Assembly (NCBI GenBank): GCA_026545225.1
Contig: CM048853.1
Coordinates: 47,479,755-47,543,754, forward strand
Reading direction: 5' to 3'
From: Cornus controversa
Taxonomy: Eukaryota; Streptophyta; Magnoliopsida; Cornales; Cornaceae
Length of the DNA: 64,000 nt
A program made the position numbers and the translations under genes. The notes below the pieces were generated by a model. That model had not been told where the DNA came from and searched no databases. It worked only from the letters and a program-made list of their open reading frames with translations. Shown here piece by piece: positions 24,270 to 35,458 of the stretch (position 1 is its first letter; every line of letters begins with the position of its first letter).

Positions 24270-24990
24270 TATAGAGTGCGGGCTTAAAAAAATACCTAAA
24301 GTATTAGGGAGAGTTATAGGTATAGGACTGAGAATGGGCAAACGTCAGGTGTTGGCTTGATGTATCACAAAGGTGCAAAGGAAAGCACAAAGTCCGGGAA
24401 TGGTAGTCAAGGTGGCAAGGGTAATGCAAAAAGGTGTATGAGGAGCGTGATCCGCGACACGCTATACTCTCCTACGCCGAAGCATTATCCAGTAGAGTAT
24501 TGACATTTGTGCACAAATTTTCATTGCTCAGGAGTTCAAAGTATGGCCTCAGTCGAGCCATGAGCGGAGCAGGCAAGAAAAGGAGTTTTTAAGGCATGGA
24601 GGCTTGAATAAGGGGCTCACTAGGGTGGAGCGTAGAAGGGTCTATGACCCACGACTCAAGCAGACGAGGCACCCACGTCCTGGGGAGGGACTTATGGCAT
24701 GCTAGTACTTGACACGTGGCGCACAAGTGCATGTGTTGACACGTTGCGAATGTTCGTACATTGTCATGTGCCAAGAGGCGCTATAAATAACAGTACACTG
24801 TGATGTGATGGGGGCAATCATGAGCAATACTCGGAGACTCTGCCACACTCCCCGTTTCTTCATTTATTCCCCTTACCTAAGTTCTTTCCCCTAACCTCTC
24901 AACCTTTTCTTTTCCTTCTACTTACTCACACTCACTTTTGTTCTATCAAGATCTAACTTTCGACCTCCTACTTAAAAATGTAAAAAATAT
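24270..24990 (+). other. GC-richer, promoter-bearing retrotransposon-like segment
   Basis: About 700 bp clearly richer in G+C than its surroundings. It has ACACGTGGCG, a TATA-like GGCGCTATAAATAAC at about 24777-24791, then a pyrimidine-rich downstream part (24850-24960) like a transcribed leader. This is the layout of an LTR (U3-TATA-R/U5), but I could not find TG/CA ends, a primer-binding site or a second copy. No ORF or host gene is recognisable. It could alternatively be an orphan promoter. Confidence 0.35.
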
Positions 24991-25029
24991 ACTACTAAGG
25001 ACAGCCGCTATGATCATGCTATACCAACT

Positions 25030-25610
25030 CACTATGCAAGAAATTGTGGCTAGCCACGTCAGCAATTGGATTGACGTGGCTAGCTACAACATGTGGTCAG
25101 ACTAGCCACAAGATATGGTACTCTAGTTGAGCTAGCCACTTTTTATTGTTTTATTATTCTTTCATTATTTTTTTAATTCTTTTCTATAAATTTTTTTTAA
25201 CTAAAAAACATATTTATTTAATTATTTGTTCGTGTTTTTCCCAATACCAATTCTTGTTTTTTTTTTTTTCATGAACATTTTTGTTTCTCATATATTTGTT
25301 AACAATTTTAAAGGGAAAAAAAATTCAAAAGGCAAAGAGCTCTTTTTATAAAAAATAAAAGAAACAAAATCACATGGTAAACAAGCAAAGGCAAAAAGTT
25401 GTTTGGCCTAAACCCAAACAGTGAAAGAAATACTAAATAATAATAATTGTTTGAAAAAAAAAAAAAAAAGGACAAAGGAAAGAGTAAGCAATAAAGGCTG
25501 GCCAAACGGCTGTCATGGTTAGCTGTTTGGCTAGCTTCTGGAGCTGGGCCACGTTTGGCGAGCCCCACGGACTAAATGTTGGCCAAACAACTCTTACACC
25601 GGCTACTAGA
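25030..25610. other. possible one-ended CACTA-like relic with GGCTAGCCAC motifs
   Basis: The sequence CACTATGCAAGAAA at 25031 resembles CACTA-superfamily termini. It is followed by GTGGCTAGCCACGTC and an inverted GACGTGGCTAGC, with more GGCTAGC/GGCCAAAC motifs at 25498-25590. No matching inverted terminus was found at the right, so the element is truncated or the resemblance is accidental. Confidence 0.3.
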
Positions 25611-26523
25611 AAAAGTCAATGTGGAAACAGAAAGATAGATACACTCATACAAGAGTAGATCATACAAGACAAATACAAAAGGTAAAAACAATACTTGTAT
25701 ATAGATGGGCCGTCCGTCAAACGTTTATTTCAGTTTCAGGCTGGTGATAAACATTCTCGCATGAAACCGCAAATTCTAATGTAAGAAGTCACTTTCTACA
25801 AATCATGTCTAGAATGTCTCGCTATTTTTTATTTTTTATGAACTCAACAATGATTCAAATAAATTGACTCACCTAATGAATCAGCTACTCTAAACATTTA
25901 GACACAAATGTAATCACCCATTTGCCTCTACAAAGACTTGAACCCTCACACATGTAATCGATCATCAAAAGTTGTAAACCTGTTGATGTAAATTAGTTCC
26001 TCTACAGCAGTTTTATTCATCGTCTTTTTCTTACTGTAATTTTCAATTCCTTAGTGTACCAACACAAACAACTGCAATTTTACTTCAGTTTCTTTTTCAT
26101 GTATTCCCTTTCCTGCTCTGTAATTTCACTTCCTTGGTGTAACTTTCATTTCGGCACTTCGTCAGTGTGATTGTAGTATAATCAAAACACATTTTGGCAT
26201 GAACGCTGGGACACAATATTGAAGGAATTAATAAATGGTAGGTAGGAAGAAGAATGACAACCAAACAAGGACATGATGGAGATACGATGGTTACGATGTA
26301 CAATGTTATGAAACGTTTTATTAAGTAAGAATAGAAAATTCTAAAATTCTCTGTAAGTTAGTTTTAGTTAGGCTATTTCTAGAAAAATAAGCCTCAATAT
26401 GTAAATATAGATAAATAAATCGCAATGCATATAAAGAGGCTGACAATAATGTCGGTGGATCATCGATTATGTAAGTGTTTTGTGGCTCAAGCTGTTTGGA
26501 GATTGAAAACATTGATGGAGAGA

Positions 26524-27279
26524 TAGAAAGCACGGACACTTCATATAGGGGTGTCGTGCCCGTGCTGGACACTCGGACACTTCTCAGACACTCGGACACT
26601 CCTCAGACACGTGTCGGACACTCCTCAGAAGTGTCCTGGAATTTTTTTTTTTAGGACACGGCAAGGACACGAGGGGGACACGGCGGGGTACATTTTGTAA
26701 TTTTTAAAAGTGCAAAAAAACCCCTGAACTTTTCCAAAGTTACAAAAAAAACCCCTTTGAACTATTTTTTTGAGCATTTCAGCCCCTCATCTTCTAAAAG
26801 TTGACATCTTGACCCCTTAGAATAACTATAATGACATATATACCATTTATATGACTATTATGTTCTTTTTTATATAAATATAGTATTTTCTAAAATAAAA
26901 AATAGTAAGATAAAATTCCTAAATAGTAAATTTAGAAACAAAAAAATAAAAAATTCAATAGAACTTTATTTAACATAAAGTTATGTTACTTTATTTGGTA
27001 TTTTGTATTTAAATTTATTTGTTTGTTATTAGAAAAATGAGTAATATGCAAGATTCTAGTAGTGGGTTTGAATATAATGAATATCTTTTTGAAAATACAT
27101 TAATTGCTTGATAATAAATTGAAGTATTTGTGTGATTTATTATTTTTTTATTGTTAGATTTATGGTATTGTAGATATTGGTTAACTTGTTGAATATATAT
27201 TAATATATTATTTCATAGCCGTATCCCCGCCGTGTCGTGTCCTGTTTTTTTGGACCCGTATCCATGTCCATGCTTCTTA
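26524..27279. mobile_element. GTGTC-rich non-autonomous element, copy 1 (756 bp), Mutator-like
   Basis: Inverted ends: TAGAAAGCACGGACAC at left and, reverse-complemented, TAAGAAGCATGGACAT at right. The flanks 26514-26523 and 27280-27289 are both GATGGAGAGA, a 10-bp target duplication close to the 9-11 bp of Mutator-type elements. The left subterminal part contains clustered GGACACTC, GTGTCGGACA and GGACACGG motifs in a degenerate minisatellite. Copies 2 and 3 lie at 36851-37326 and 44098-44616, in opposite orientation to this one (their GTGTC block is at the right end). Confidence 0.75.
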
Positions 27280-27519
27280 GATGGAGAGAGAGTGAGCTTG
27301 GAATTTTGAAATTTGAGTAAAATCAAATAGAGGTATAAAGATATTGTATATGTATTCGTATAATTAAGTAAATGGTTTATACCGCTAGCCTCAATTAATT
27401 TTTTTATCCATTTTGATGACATGGCTTACTAAAGCTTAGTAAGTGATGTGGCTTATCCACAACCACATATGGCGCACTGGATGGGACAAGATTGGATCCT
27501 CAGGAGAGGATTTTAATCC

Positions 27520-27696
27520 ATGGTTAGAATGCAAAAATCAGTTCCTCGGCCTAACGAGTCGATCCAAAGAGTTAATTTCCTCCTCGGGCAACAACAGCAG
27601 CAAGTGCTCGACTCTTTTCAAAGGATTGAAAATGTTGTTCGAGAACCCAATGGAGTTATGACGTCTTACATAGGCCACAAGAAAGAAAATCTGTAG
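27520..27696 (+). pseudogene. short Gln-rich ORF relic
   Basis: A 58-residue frame with a run of five Gln followed by VLDSFQRIENVVREPNG. Base composition is less AT-rich than its surroundings. A stop codon lies two codons upstream of the ATG. A further CA-rich stretch at 27780-27860 could be the decayed continuation. It may be a gag-type or host-gene remnant; I do not recognise it. Confidence 0.2.
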
Positions 27697-28622
27697 TTTA
27701 CTCACTTTTCTGCCATACCACAGAACAAAGTTACTGTCACGGCATAAGGAAGTGATTCACTGCCCGGTGGTTCAAAATTTTCTACAACATCCAACATCAA
27801 CACCACAAACTCAAGTTAAACCACAACAGACACCTCCAGTGGATCCACATGTCATGGCAGAAAATTCCACGCCTTACCCCTATTTTTGGAGAGTTCCCGC
27901 TCTCAATTATCGAACCTGCAACACATTGCTTTGGATGACGACACTTGCCATTGCAATAAAGTCCGACCTCTACAAGGGCAGTGATTAAGAAAGTTAAAAT
28001 AGGATAATGCACATGATTTAAGACGGTGCATTGTAGAATAATCATCTCAAAGACTTCTTTTGCAATAGGTCACCTTGTTGAGCAACAATACAACTTGATG
28101 ATAGCAAAGGGAACCAAAAATCACAACGTTGTTCGAAATCGAACTGACACACAAGCTTCAGTAACCAAGAGGTTAGCATGATGTCTTAGAGCCCATGACA
28201 ATATATATATTTCTTCATGCAATCCAGTAGTCCTTTTTAACAGAAAGAAGAGCACTTCATCAAACAATATTGAATAGCTACAAAAACCTGTACACACCCC
28301 TTCCAATGTTCTGGGTTTTTCACAATATCACCACTTTCATGCACAAAACAATCATCTCTGCATCTACTTAGATACAAAAAGAAAAAGAAGAAATAAAAAT
28401 AAAAATAAAAAAAGGAAAAGGAAAAAAAGGCAAAGGGGAAAAAATTTCTCTACTGTCCGCCAACTTCACAGCCGACCCCCACTCCAACCCCACATGCGAA
28501 AGGCACTCCTAGATATGAGATTATGTAAAAATACCAAAGATTTCGGACAGTTTAAAAATTTTGTAACAATGACCATGCAATTTATATAATCCCCAGATTC
28601 CTTAAATGAGTCACGCGTCGGG
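27697..28622. other. spacer and 3' flank of the receptor-like kinase gene
   Basis: No gene is seen. The right part should include the 3' UTR of the minus-strand kinase transcript. A 28377-28440 A/G-rich tract is low complexity. Confidence 0.4.
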
Positions 28623-31600
28623 TTATGTATGGTAGTTCCTTCTGCTATCTGACCTTGGATCTGGATTGTCACTCTTATCAGTATCATAATTCTCCCTCTG
28701 GGATTCGATCTCCAAGCTACCTGCAGCTTGGTTTCTTCGGTGTCTTCGATCCTGAAAATTTAAGAGTAAAGAACAATTAAAAACTTTTTGAAATCCAGTT
28801 TTAACATTTTATTCCAGTTTTGAAGAGATTTCAACTTCAAAGTCCAAATCAAGCCTTTTCCCCAACTACATGATCATAGTTTCAGTTAAGCCACATGTTA
28901 TCATTTTTTTTTTTACCAACTCTACCCATGTTAACTTTGGTCTTCTTCTTCCCCCAATATTACTCTTAATGTGGACTATATCTCTTTTCCTAACTGGTGA
29001 ATTTAAAAGTCTTCTTTCCACATGTCCAAACTATCTTAACTGATTTTTTCTCGTTTTATCTTCAATTTATGCTACTCCTCCAACCATCTTCCAAATGTGA
29101 TCATTCCTAATTCTATCATTTCTAATCTTCCCGCACATTCATCTCAACATTCGCATTTTCGCCACACTCACTTTATGCATATGTTGTTTCCTAGATAACC
29201 AACATTTGTGCCATAAAGTATGGCCGGTTTAATAGAGGTTCAATAGAATCTCTCTTACAATCTTAAGGGGATATGCCTATCACACAATCTACCAGATGCA
29301 CTTCTCCATTTAACCCATCCTAATTCTATAATTAACGGCATCTCTAATTTTTCATTCATTATGAATAATCGAACCTAAATAACGAAAATGTTCACTTTTT
29401 TGTACCTCTTGATTCTCAACCCTCACTACATCCTCATTTAAATTTCTATATTTACTAAAGTTACACTCCATGTATTCAGTTTTATTTCTACTTATCTTAA
29501 ACCCTTTTAATTCTAAAGCTTCTCTCCAAACCTCTAATTTGACATTAACTCTTCTAGTTTCATCACAAATAACATACATCATGGAATCTCATCTTGGATG
29601 TGTCTTGTCAGCTCATCCATAACCAAGGGAAAAAGGTATGGGCTTAATGCTAACCCTTAATGTAAGCTTACAGTAATTGAGAATTCACTTGTTTCCTCTA
29701 TACAAACACTAACTGTAGTCACACAACCATCATACATGTTCTTTATTGTGTCAATGTATCCCTTTGTGACTACTTTCTTTTCTAAAACTCTCCATATTTA
29801 ATCCCTAGGTTATCATAGACTATCTCAAAATCAATAAAAATCATATGGATTCTTCTCTCTATATCTTTCCATTAGTCTCCTCAATACATAAATAGCCTCC
29901 ATCCTTGAAAGAAAAAAAAAATTTGAGCGTTCTTTGATATTCTTTGTTTGATTTGAAGTATCTTCAGTACGACCCTTTGCTTTTAGTCACTTCCCCATTT
30001 TACTTCCCTTTTGTCTTTACACCTTTGTTTTTACCTGCTGGGGGTGAGAGAATTATAAATTGCCTTTTCATCTTAATAAAGGATGATGTCTAGGATGAAG
30101 CAACTGGGATACTTCAAGTCAAAGGTCCAAAATAATGAATAGGAGTTTATACTGCATAAAATGTAACTTCAATAGAATAAATAGATGCAAGAGAATAGTC
30201 AATATGACCAATATTATTTTGGTACAATTAACCAGTGGGAGGAAGATACTAAAGAGGTTATCAACGTCAAAATTAGGGAGAGATAATTGAATAGTGGGTT
30301 TATTCATAAATTAGAGTGGCGTGACCGATGTAGCATGTTTACAATTTTATAAAATTGGTGCGGAAATAGCTATTTTTTATGATGAAGGATGTAAAAAACT
30401 CGAGAAAGGGTGGCAAGATCATATCAAAAAGAGAAGCTAATATGAGAAGGATGAATTGTATGAGTGGCAAGGAAGTACTAGAAAAATATAAATGAATGCA
30501 CTGATGGAAAAAACTAGAGTTGGCACTGGAGAGAAGAAGAAAGAAAGTCCAGAAAGATGGAGTGGTAACATGCAACACAGAAAATATACGACCAATTCAG
30601 AAGAATCCAATTCAGACATCTTAGAAATTATACAAGGTTCATTTATTTTCCTTTTGCTTTAATTTGAATCAAGCCAATAGAAAACTGTTTGTGCTATACA
30701 GAGATGGCATCAGAACTAACCTCTCTCGATATGGGATATTCCTCTGATTCAAGCATGCGAACAACTTGGCCCATCTTAGGTCTCTTGTCAGAATCTGGAT
30801 CAACACACCTCAAAGCAGTTAAAAGGGCTCGCTTTAGGGCTCTTGTCGATGGCTTTGTTTCAATGTTTGGGTCCACTACTTCCTCTGATCGTCTGCTTCC
30901 AACCATCATTTTCAGCCAATCAACCAGATTTACCTGCAAGTAGGATTAGATTCATATCCAATAGAGCTACAAAAATGTGAGGTTTAAGCATAAGCACTTA
31001 TCTAATGTAAATAAGCCACATGAAATTTTAAAGGAGGTGTTTGAGTGGAGAAGATCTACGATACACCCGGTGTAAATACACCGGGTGAATCTGGGTTGTG
31101 CGTGTTGTACACACGTGGTAGGCCCCACCACGCGTGTTGTACACGCACAACTGAGATACACTCGGTGCACGGTGCACCGGATGTATTGTAGATCTTCTCG
31201 TTTGAGTGGACTAGCTAATGGACAAAATAAAGCAGTCGAACACAATTAAGGCTGTTTGAATTGATCAGGACACTTCATCTAGCAACTATCTTAAACTCCA
31301 GTGCACATGTAAAGCTTATGCAGTGTATAATACTCACATGCAGATAAAATGACTCTGTATTGTCTTTTAAAGGGTTAGATGGCTTAACTAGATTCATTAG
31401 AAAGTAGTAAGTAGTAACTAAAGGAATAGGAAGGGGAGAGTCGAGCCAACAACAAAATTAATAATAAGATAAATAAAAGCGCTTCTTGAAATCCAGCTAA
31501 TGAAACTACAAGTTAAATTAAATCATTTAAAATACTAAGCAAAACAAAAAGAAAGGGTTTTTCTTTTCCCTATCGTGTCCAAACAATTCTTCCATAAATT

Positions 31601-33723
31601 GGCAAGTTTAGTAAATAAAGTGGTGCAATGTATCAAAATCATTAAGGGTACTGGAAAAGAGAATTTCATACTATAATACAGACTATCTCAACAAATGTTA
31701 ATGACACTGAATTCATTGCCAGATGCATAATCTGATCATTCTCCAATAACTACCACACTGTATCCAAATTCTGTAAATATCTGGAAAAAAACTCCAGTAA
31801 TAAATTTGGAACTATATACTTGGTACAACTCAAGTCAACACAACAAAGCCGTTTATAATACAGACTAGTCTCAACAAATGACATTGAATTCATTGCCTGA
31901 TGCACAATGTGCTCATTCTCCAATAATTACACACTGTATCCAAATTCTGTAAAGATCTGAAAGAATTCCAGTAAAAAAATTGGAACTATATAATCAGCAC
32001 TACTCAGGTCAACACGACAAAGGGTTTCCCAACTAACAGGGGTCAGCTAACAATATTGTCAGTACATCAACACATTTTCAAACGAGATTATAGTAATAGC
32101 ATACCTCTTGAGCTGGGCGACCATAGTCCACAGGATCTCTTCCGGTAATTGCTTCTAAGAGCACAACCCCAAAGCTATAAACATCACTCTTTTCGTTCAG
32201 AAGCCCAGTATTTGCATATTCAGGAGCAACATATCTGCATAATTTTGAAAGTAACATATATATGATTGTGCCTCTACCATTATTGTAGACTTTTGTTAAC
32301 CATAGTAAAAGGAAACGAACAAAAAGTGAAGCATAACTTAAAATTGGCATATATTAGAGAGAGTACTGCAAGAATACTAACCCAAAGGTCCCCATAACCC
32401 GAGTTGTTACGTGACTTTTTCCCGCACCAAGCAGCTTGGCCAGGCCAAAGTCAGAAACCTTTGCATTGAACTCTTCATCGATCAATATATTGCTCGACTT
32501 AATGTCTCGGTGCACCACTTTTGGCTCAATTGCCTCGTGCAAGTAGGCAAGACTGCGACAAGTATATCCCATAATTAGGTCTAAAATGTCAAAAAGAGAT
32601 ATAGATGAAATTACTTACGCTTTAGCTGTGCCAAGGAGAATCTTCATCCTAGCCTCCCAAGTAAGATATCCATGCTGGCGCATAGCTCCATGAAGCCATT
32701 GTTCCAAATTGCCATTGTTGACATACTCGTAAACTAACATCCTGAAATTTTGAGAGTAAATAAGACTACTTTTTTCTTAACTAACTATAAAGGAATTTGC
32801 AACCTACAAATGAATGTTAATACATTCAAAGTAACATATGATAAATGATAGTGGCACCTGTGCAATCCTTCAACGCAGTATCCCAAAAGTCGAACCAAAT
32901 TTTTATGGCGTACGTGGCCTATGGCTTCCACTTCCACTCTAAATTCCTTCTCAGCTTGGCCCCTACAATAAAGAATGCCAGTACTCAACTTCATAGAGCC
33001 AACAAGAACAGGAAGGAACAAGTCATAATAAAGTTGTGAAATGAATTTTCTAACTCACAGATTGTTGAGAAGCTTCTTCACAGCTACTGGAGATCCATTG
33101 ATCAAATGTCCCCTATAAACAACTCCATATCCACCCTCGCCAATAACATTCTCCTTTGAAAATCGATTTGTTGCAACTTCAAGATCCCTTAAAGTAAACC
33201 AGTGGCCCCAACCCAAGTGAGAGAATTCAGGCAGGCCAGTTAGAGGAGAAGGAGCAGTTATTGGATGTGAAGAAGAAGGTTTATACACAGCAACCGAACC
33301 AGAACTCCCTTCTTCTCCTGATTGGAAACCCCCACCATCTTTCTCCAGATGATTGGATGAACCTGATTGACTGCTATTGTCTCCATTTTTCATTTTCCCC
33401 ATACCCAGATGGACCATAACCTTATCTGATTCTTTATCACTGGATTTGTCATGAATGGTAAGAAGAATCCCATCACGTGGAACAAATTCATTTGATGATA
33501 CTTGCTCCACCCGTACTTCTTTAATTTCCTTCGAAACATTTGGGATCTGGCTTAGGGGAATCCTCTCTCTAGCTCTTCTTGATTTCTTTCGTGAAGTCAT
33601 ATAAAACGTTAATACAGAGAGGATAACTATAATAAATAGGCCGACAAGGATCCCAATCAGTTCCCAGACCTTGAGACCCAAAACAGTTTTTTTGGATAAT
33701 TCTGCGTTCAGGTCAGTAGTCAT
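28623..33723 (-). CDS. membrane-anchored receptor-like protein kinase, At5g18500/At2g42960 type
   Basis: The gene has seven coding exons: 33723-33059, 32962-32858, 32741-32619, 32552-32382, 32234-32105, 30933-30721, 28751-28623. All are GT-AG and in frame, giving 511 aa (Arabidopsis relatives are about 470-500). Residues 1-19 form a very short extracellular part. About 20-43 is one membrane helix, followed by RKKSRRAR on the cytoplasmic side. Residues 50-185 are a Ser-rich juxtamembrane region. The kinase starts around 185. Key residues are GEGGYG at 195-200, Lys216, HRD at 312-314 (RD kinase), DFG at 332-334 and APEY at 358-361. The tail after the kinase ends DRRHRRNQ and then an acidic DTDKSDNPD stretch, as in the family. 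There is no ligand-binding ectodomain, so it probably works with partners; substrate and pathway are unknown. The large last intron holds a LINE relic. Confidence 0.93.
28890..29940 (-). mobile_element. decayed LINE (non-LTR) reverse-transcriptase 3' region in kinase intron
   Basis: On the minus strand, 29582-29352 encodes a stretch with [20 protein letters not shown] and [11 protein letters not shown], typical of the C-terminal part of plant LINE reverse transcriptases. The match continues downstream (29351-28890) in broken frames, including WRSASG and a GHVxRR-like region, and upstream to about 29940. It has many stops and frameshifts. It is inserted in the same orientation as the kinase, in the intron 28752-30720. 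Confidence 0.75.
31049..31200. mobile_element. 152-bp MITE with 9-bp target duplication in kinase intron
   Basis: The ends AGAAGATCTACGATACACC and, inverted, CGAGAAGATCTACAATACAT form near-perfect terminal inverted repeats, and the interior is also partly palindromic (CACCGGGTG, GTACACACGTGG/CCACGCGTGTTGTAC). The flanks 31040-31048 and 31201-31209 are both TTTGAGTGG. Size and 9-bp duplication fit a small Mutator-type MITE. It lies in the intron 30934-32104. Confidence 0.85.
31665..32030. repeat. tandem duplication of about 180 bp in kinase intron
   Basis: Two adjacent copies (about 31672-31852 and 31853-32025) share ATACAGACTA, TGAATTCATTGCC, CATTCTCCAATAA, TGTATCCAAATTCTGTAAA and AACTCAxGTCAACAC with about 10-15 percent differences by eye. 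Confidence 0.8.
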
Positions 33724-33742
33724 CTTGGCAATGATGAACCAC

Positions 33743-34836
33743 CTACAAATTTTATATTAGGGACATAAAACTTCAACTTTTTAATGCAGAATATGTATGT
33801 TATAGCAATGTTGATATTCTTCCATTATTTGTGTAAAAATATTACATTCTTTTCTGAGCCCCTTTACTGTTCCCATGGTACAAGCTTGTAGTATCATTCA
33901 TTTCCACTAATGCCACTTACAAGAGTATAATATAGTACACCATTTTTTTCAATGCCAACAGAATTGCCAGAGGAAAAAAAAAACACAGAGCATTTAAAAC
34001 TATACAGACCAGACATGCATAATTGGATGCAACAAACAACATCATCAAAAATAGTAGCACAAGATTTCAATCACTAAATAAACAGATCAGTGAACACACT
34101 AGAAATGAAATCCAACAACATAAGGCAGTTTTCTCTGTCATGGTATCCGTCAACATAAACATAAGTACAATCATAGTAAATGATTTCAATAAAATTTACT
34201 AAAAAAAGAAACACAGAACAGGAAAAGCAAATAAAATGTTCCAATGTTTTCAGAAAGTTCTTACACTTATCTTGGTGTAATAGGATTCCCAGGACACTTC
34301 AGAATCCAGATCTCAGAAACCCCATCAACATACCACCTCCTCAGACATTGAACTAAACACCAATCCTAGATCTCTGACAAACAAACCTAGAAAACACATG
34401 TCAAAAAGATCAAATCCCAAGACACCCAAATCAACCCAGTTCTCAGAATCTCCCACTGATGTAACCAGTTTAATTGGATTTCCTATATGGGTCTTCTCTG
34501 TAAATTGCAAATGTGGGTTTGAATCTAAGCTGAGATGGTGCTTTCTTAACACCACCCTTGCCTTCTTCTTAATAACCCTAAACCAAAAATGACAACAAAT
34601 GTGCTGTATTAGCAGAGGAAGTACGGATACATGGAACGGTTGAGACGATAAAGAGGAAAGATGGGAGTTATCAAGTGGTAGGTAATGAAATGAGAAAATG
34701 TCTTAACAGTAAATGAGAAGATAGAACTGGAAGGTAAGGTACTCTTATGGGATTTTTCTTTGGTTTCTTGTGAAGATGACTGATTATCAGAAATTCCTCT
34801 TAAATTAGTAAGATACATTATACTAATTAAAAATTT
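33743..34836 (-). promoter_or_regulatory. putative 5' leader intron, leader exon with uORFs, and promoter of the kinase
   Basis: Upstream of the ATG at 33723 the minus strand shows an acceptor (TTTGTAG before GTGGTTC, exon edge at 33742), and about 520 bp further a donor-like AAGTGTAAGAAC (exon edge near 34265). This suggests a non-coding first exon running from 34265 to roughly 34600-34800. A 76-codon upstream ORF (34555-34325) would lie in it. The start site and leader boundaries are inferred, and no clear TATA box is visible. Confidence 0.4.
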
Positions 34837-34894
34837 ACAACTTTTGTTGGGTTTCTTTGTTTAGTCTAGTTCAAAGAAACCCAACCAAAGTTGT
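34837..34894. repeat. 23-bp-arm hairpin upstream of the kinase gene
   Basis: ACAACTTTTGTTGGGTTTCT (left arm, 34837-34859) pairs with the reverse complement at 34872-34894 (CAAAGAAACCCAACCAAAG...) with one or two mismatches and a loop of about 12 nt. It may be a short inverted duplication or a MITE remnant. Confidence 0.7.
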
Positions 34895-35333
34895 AATTTT
34901 TTAACTGTAATTTTTGTATTCTCTTTTGTTGGTCAAACATCAGTGAGCAAAATATTATTTGATGACTGTCGCGGTGAAGAGGCAAGTAATCAGCAATTTA
35001 GTTTAGATTTATAAATGAAATAATAGCTTAACTTTGGAGTTTGGATGGTCAATTGAACTGACTAACCAATGGAATTCCCAAACTGTTCTGATACCCTTAG
35101 AAATGGACTGTATTGATAATTAGATATGTATATATACATGCATACAGTATACTATATATACAGTATACAAACGTATATACATAAATATATGTCACTGCCT
35201 CTCTATTAGTTTCTCTCTCCAAATATTTCTCTTCCATTATCCAACTGTTATTAGAGTGATACACGGATTGGAAGGCATTTATGTGAATGAAGTTTTTTGA
35301 AAGGTATTTATACAAGTGGAGTGGTGAGTTTCA

Positions 35334-35458
35334 TCATGACATTATATAGTAGATTCATCACTCCACTCACATAAATATTATAATATGTTACATCATCATG
35401 ACATTATATAGTAGATTCATCACTCCAATCACATAGATATTATAATATGTTACGTCAT
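35334..35458. repeat. 62-63-bp direct repeat, two copies
   Basis: CATGACATTATATAGTAGAT and the following TCATCACTCC, CACATA, ATATTATAATATGTTAC segments occur twice in tandem (35336-35396 and 35398-35458) with few differences. A related but diverged stretch is at 36175-36225. Confidence 0.85.

Noticed and set aside
34325..34555. Independent small gene upstream of the kinase
   Set aside because: It fits better as a uORF in the kinase leader, with no promoter or homologue evident.
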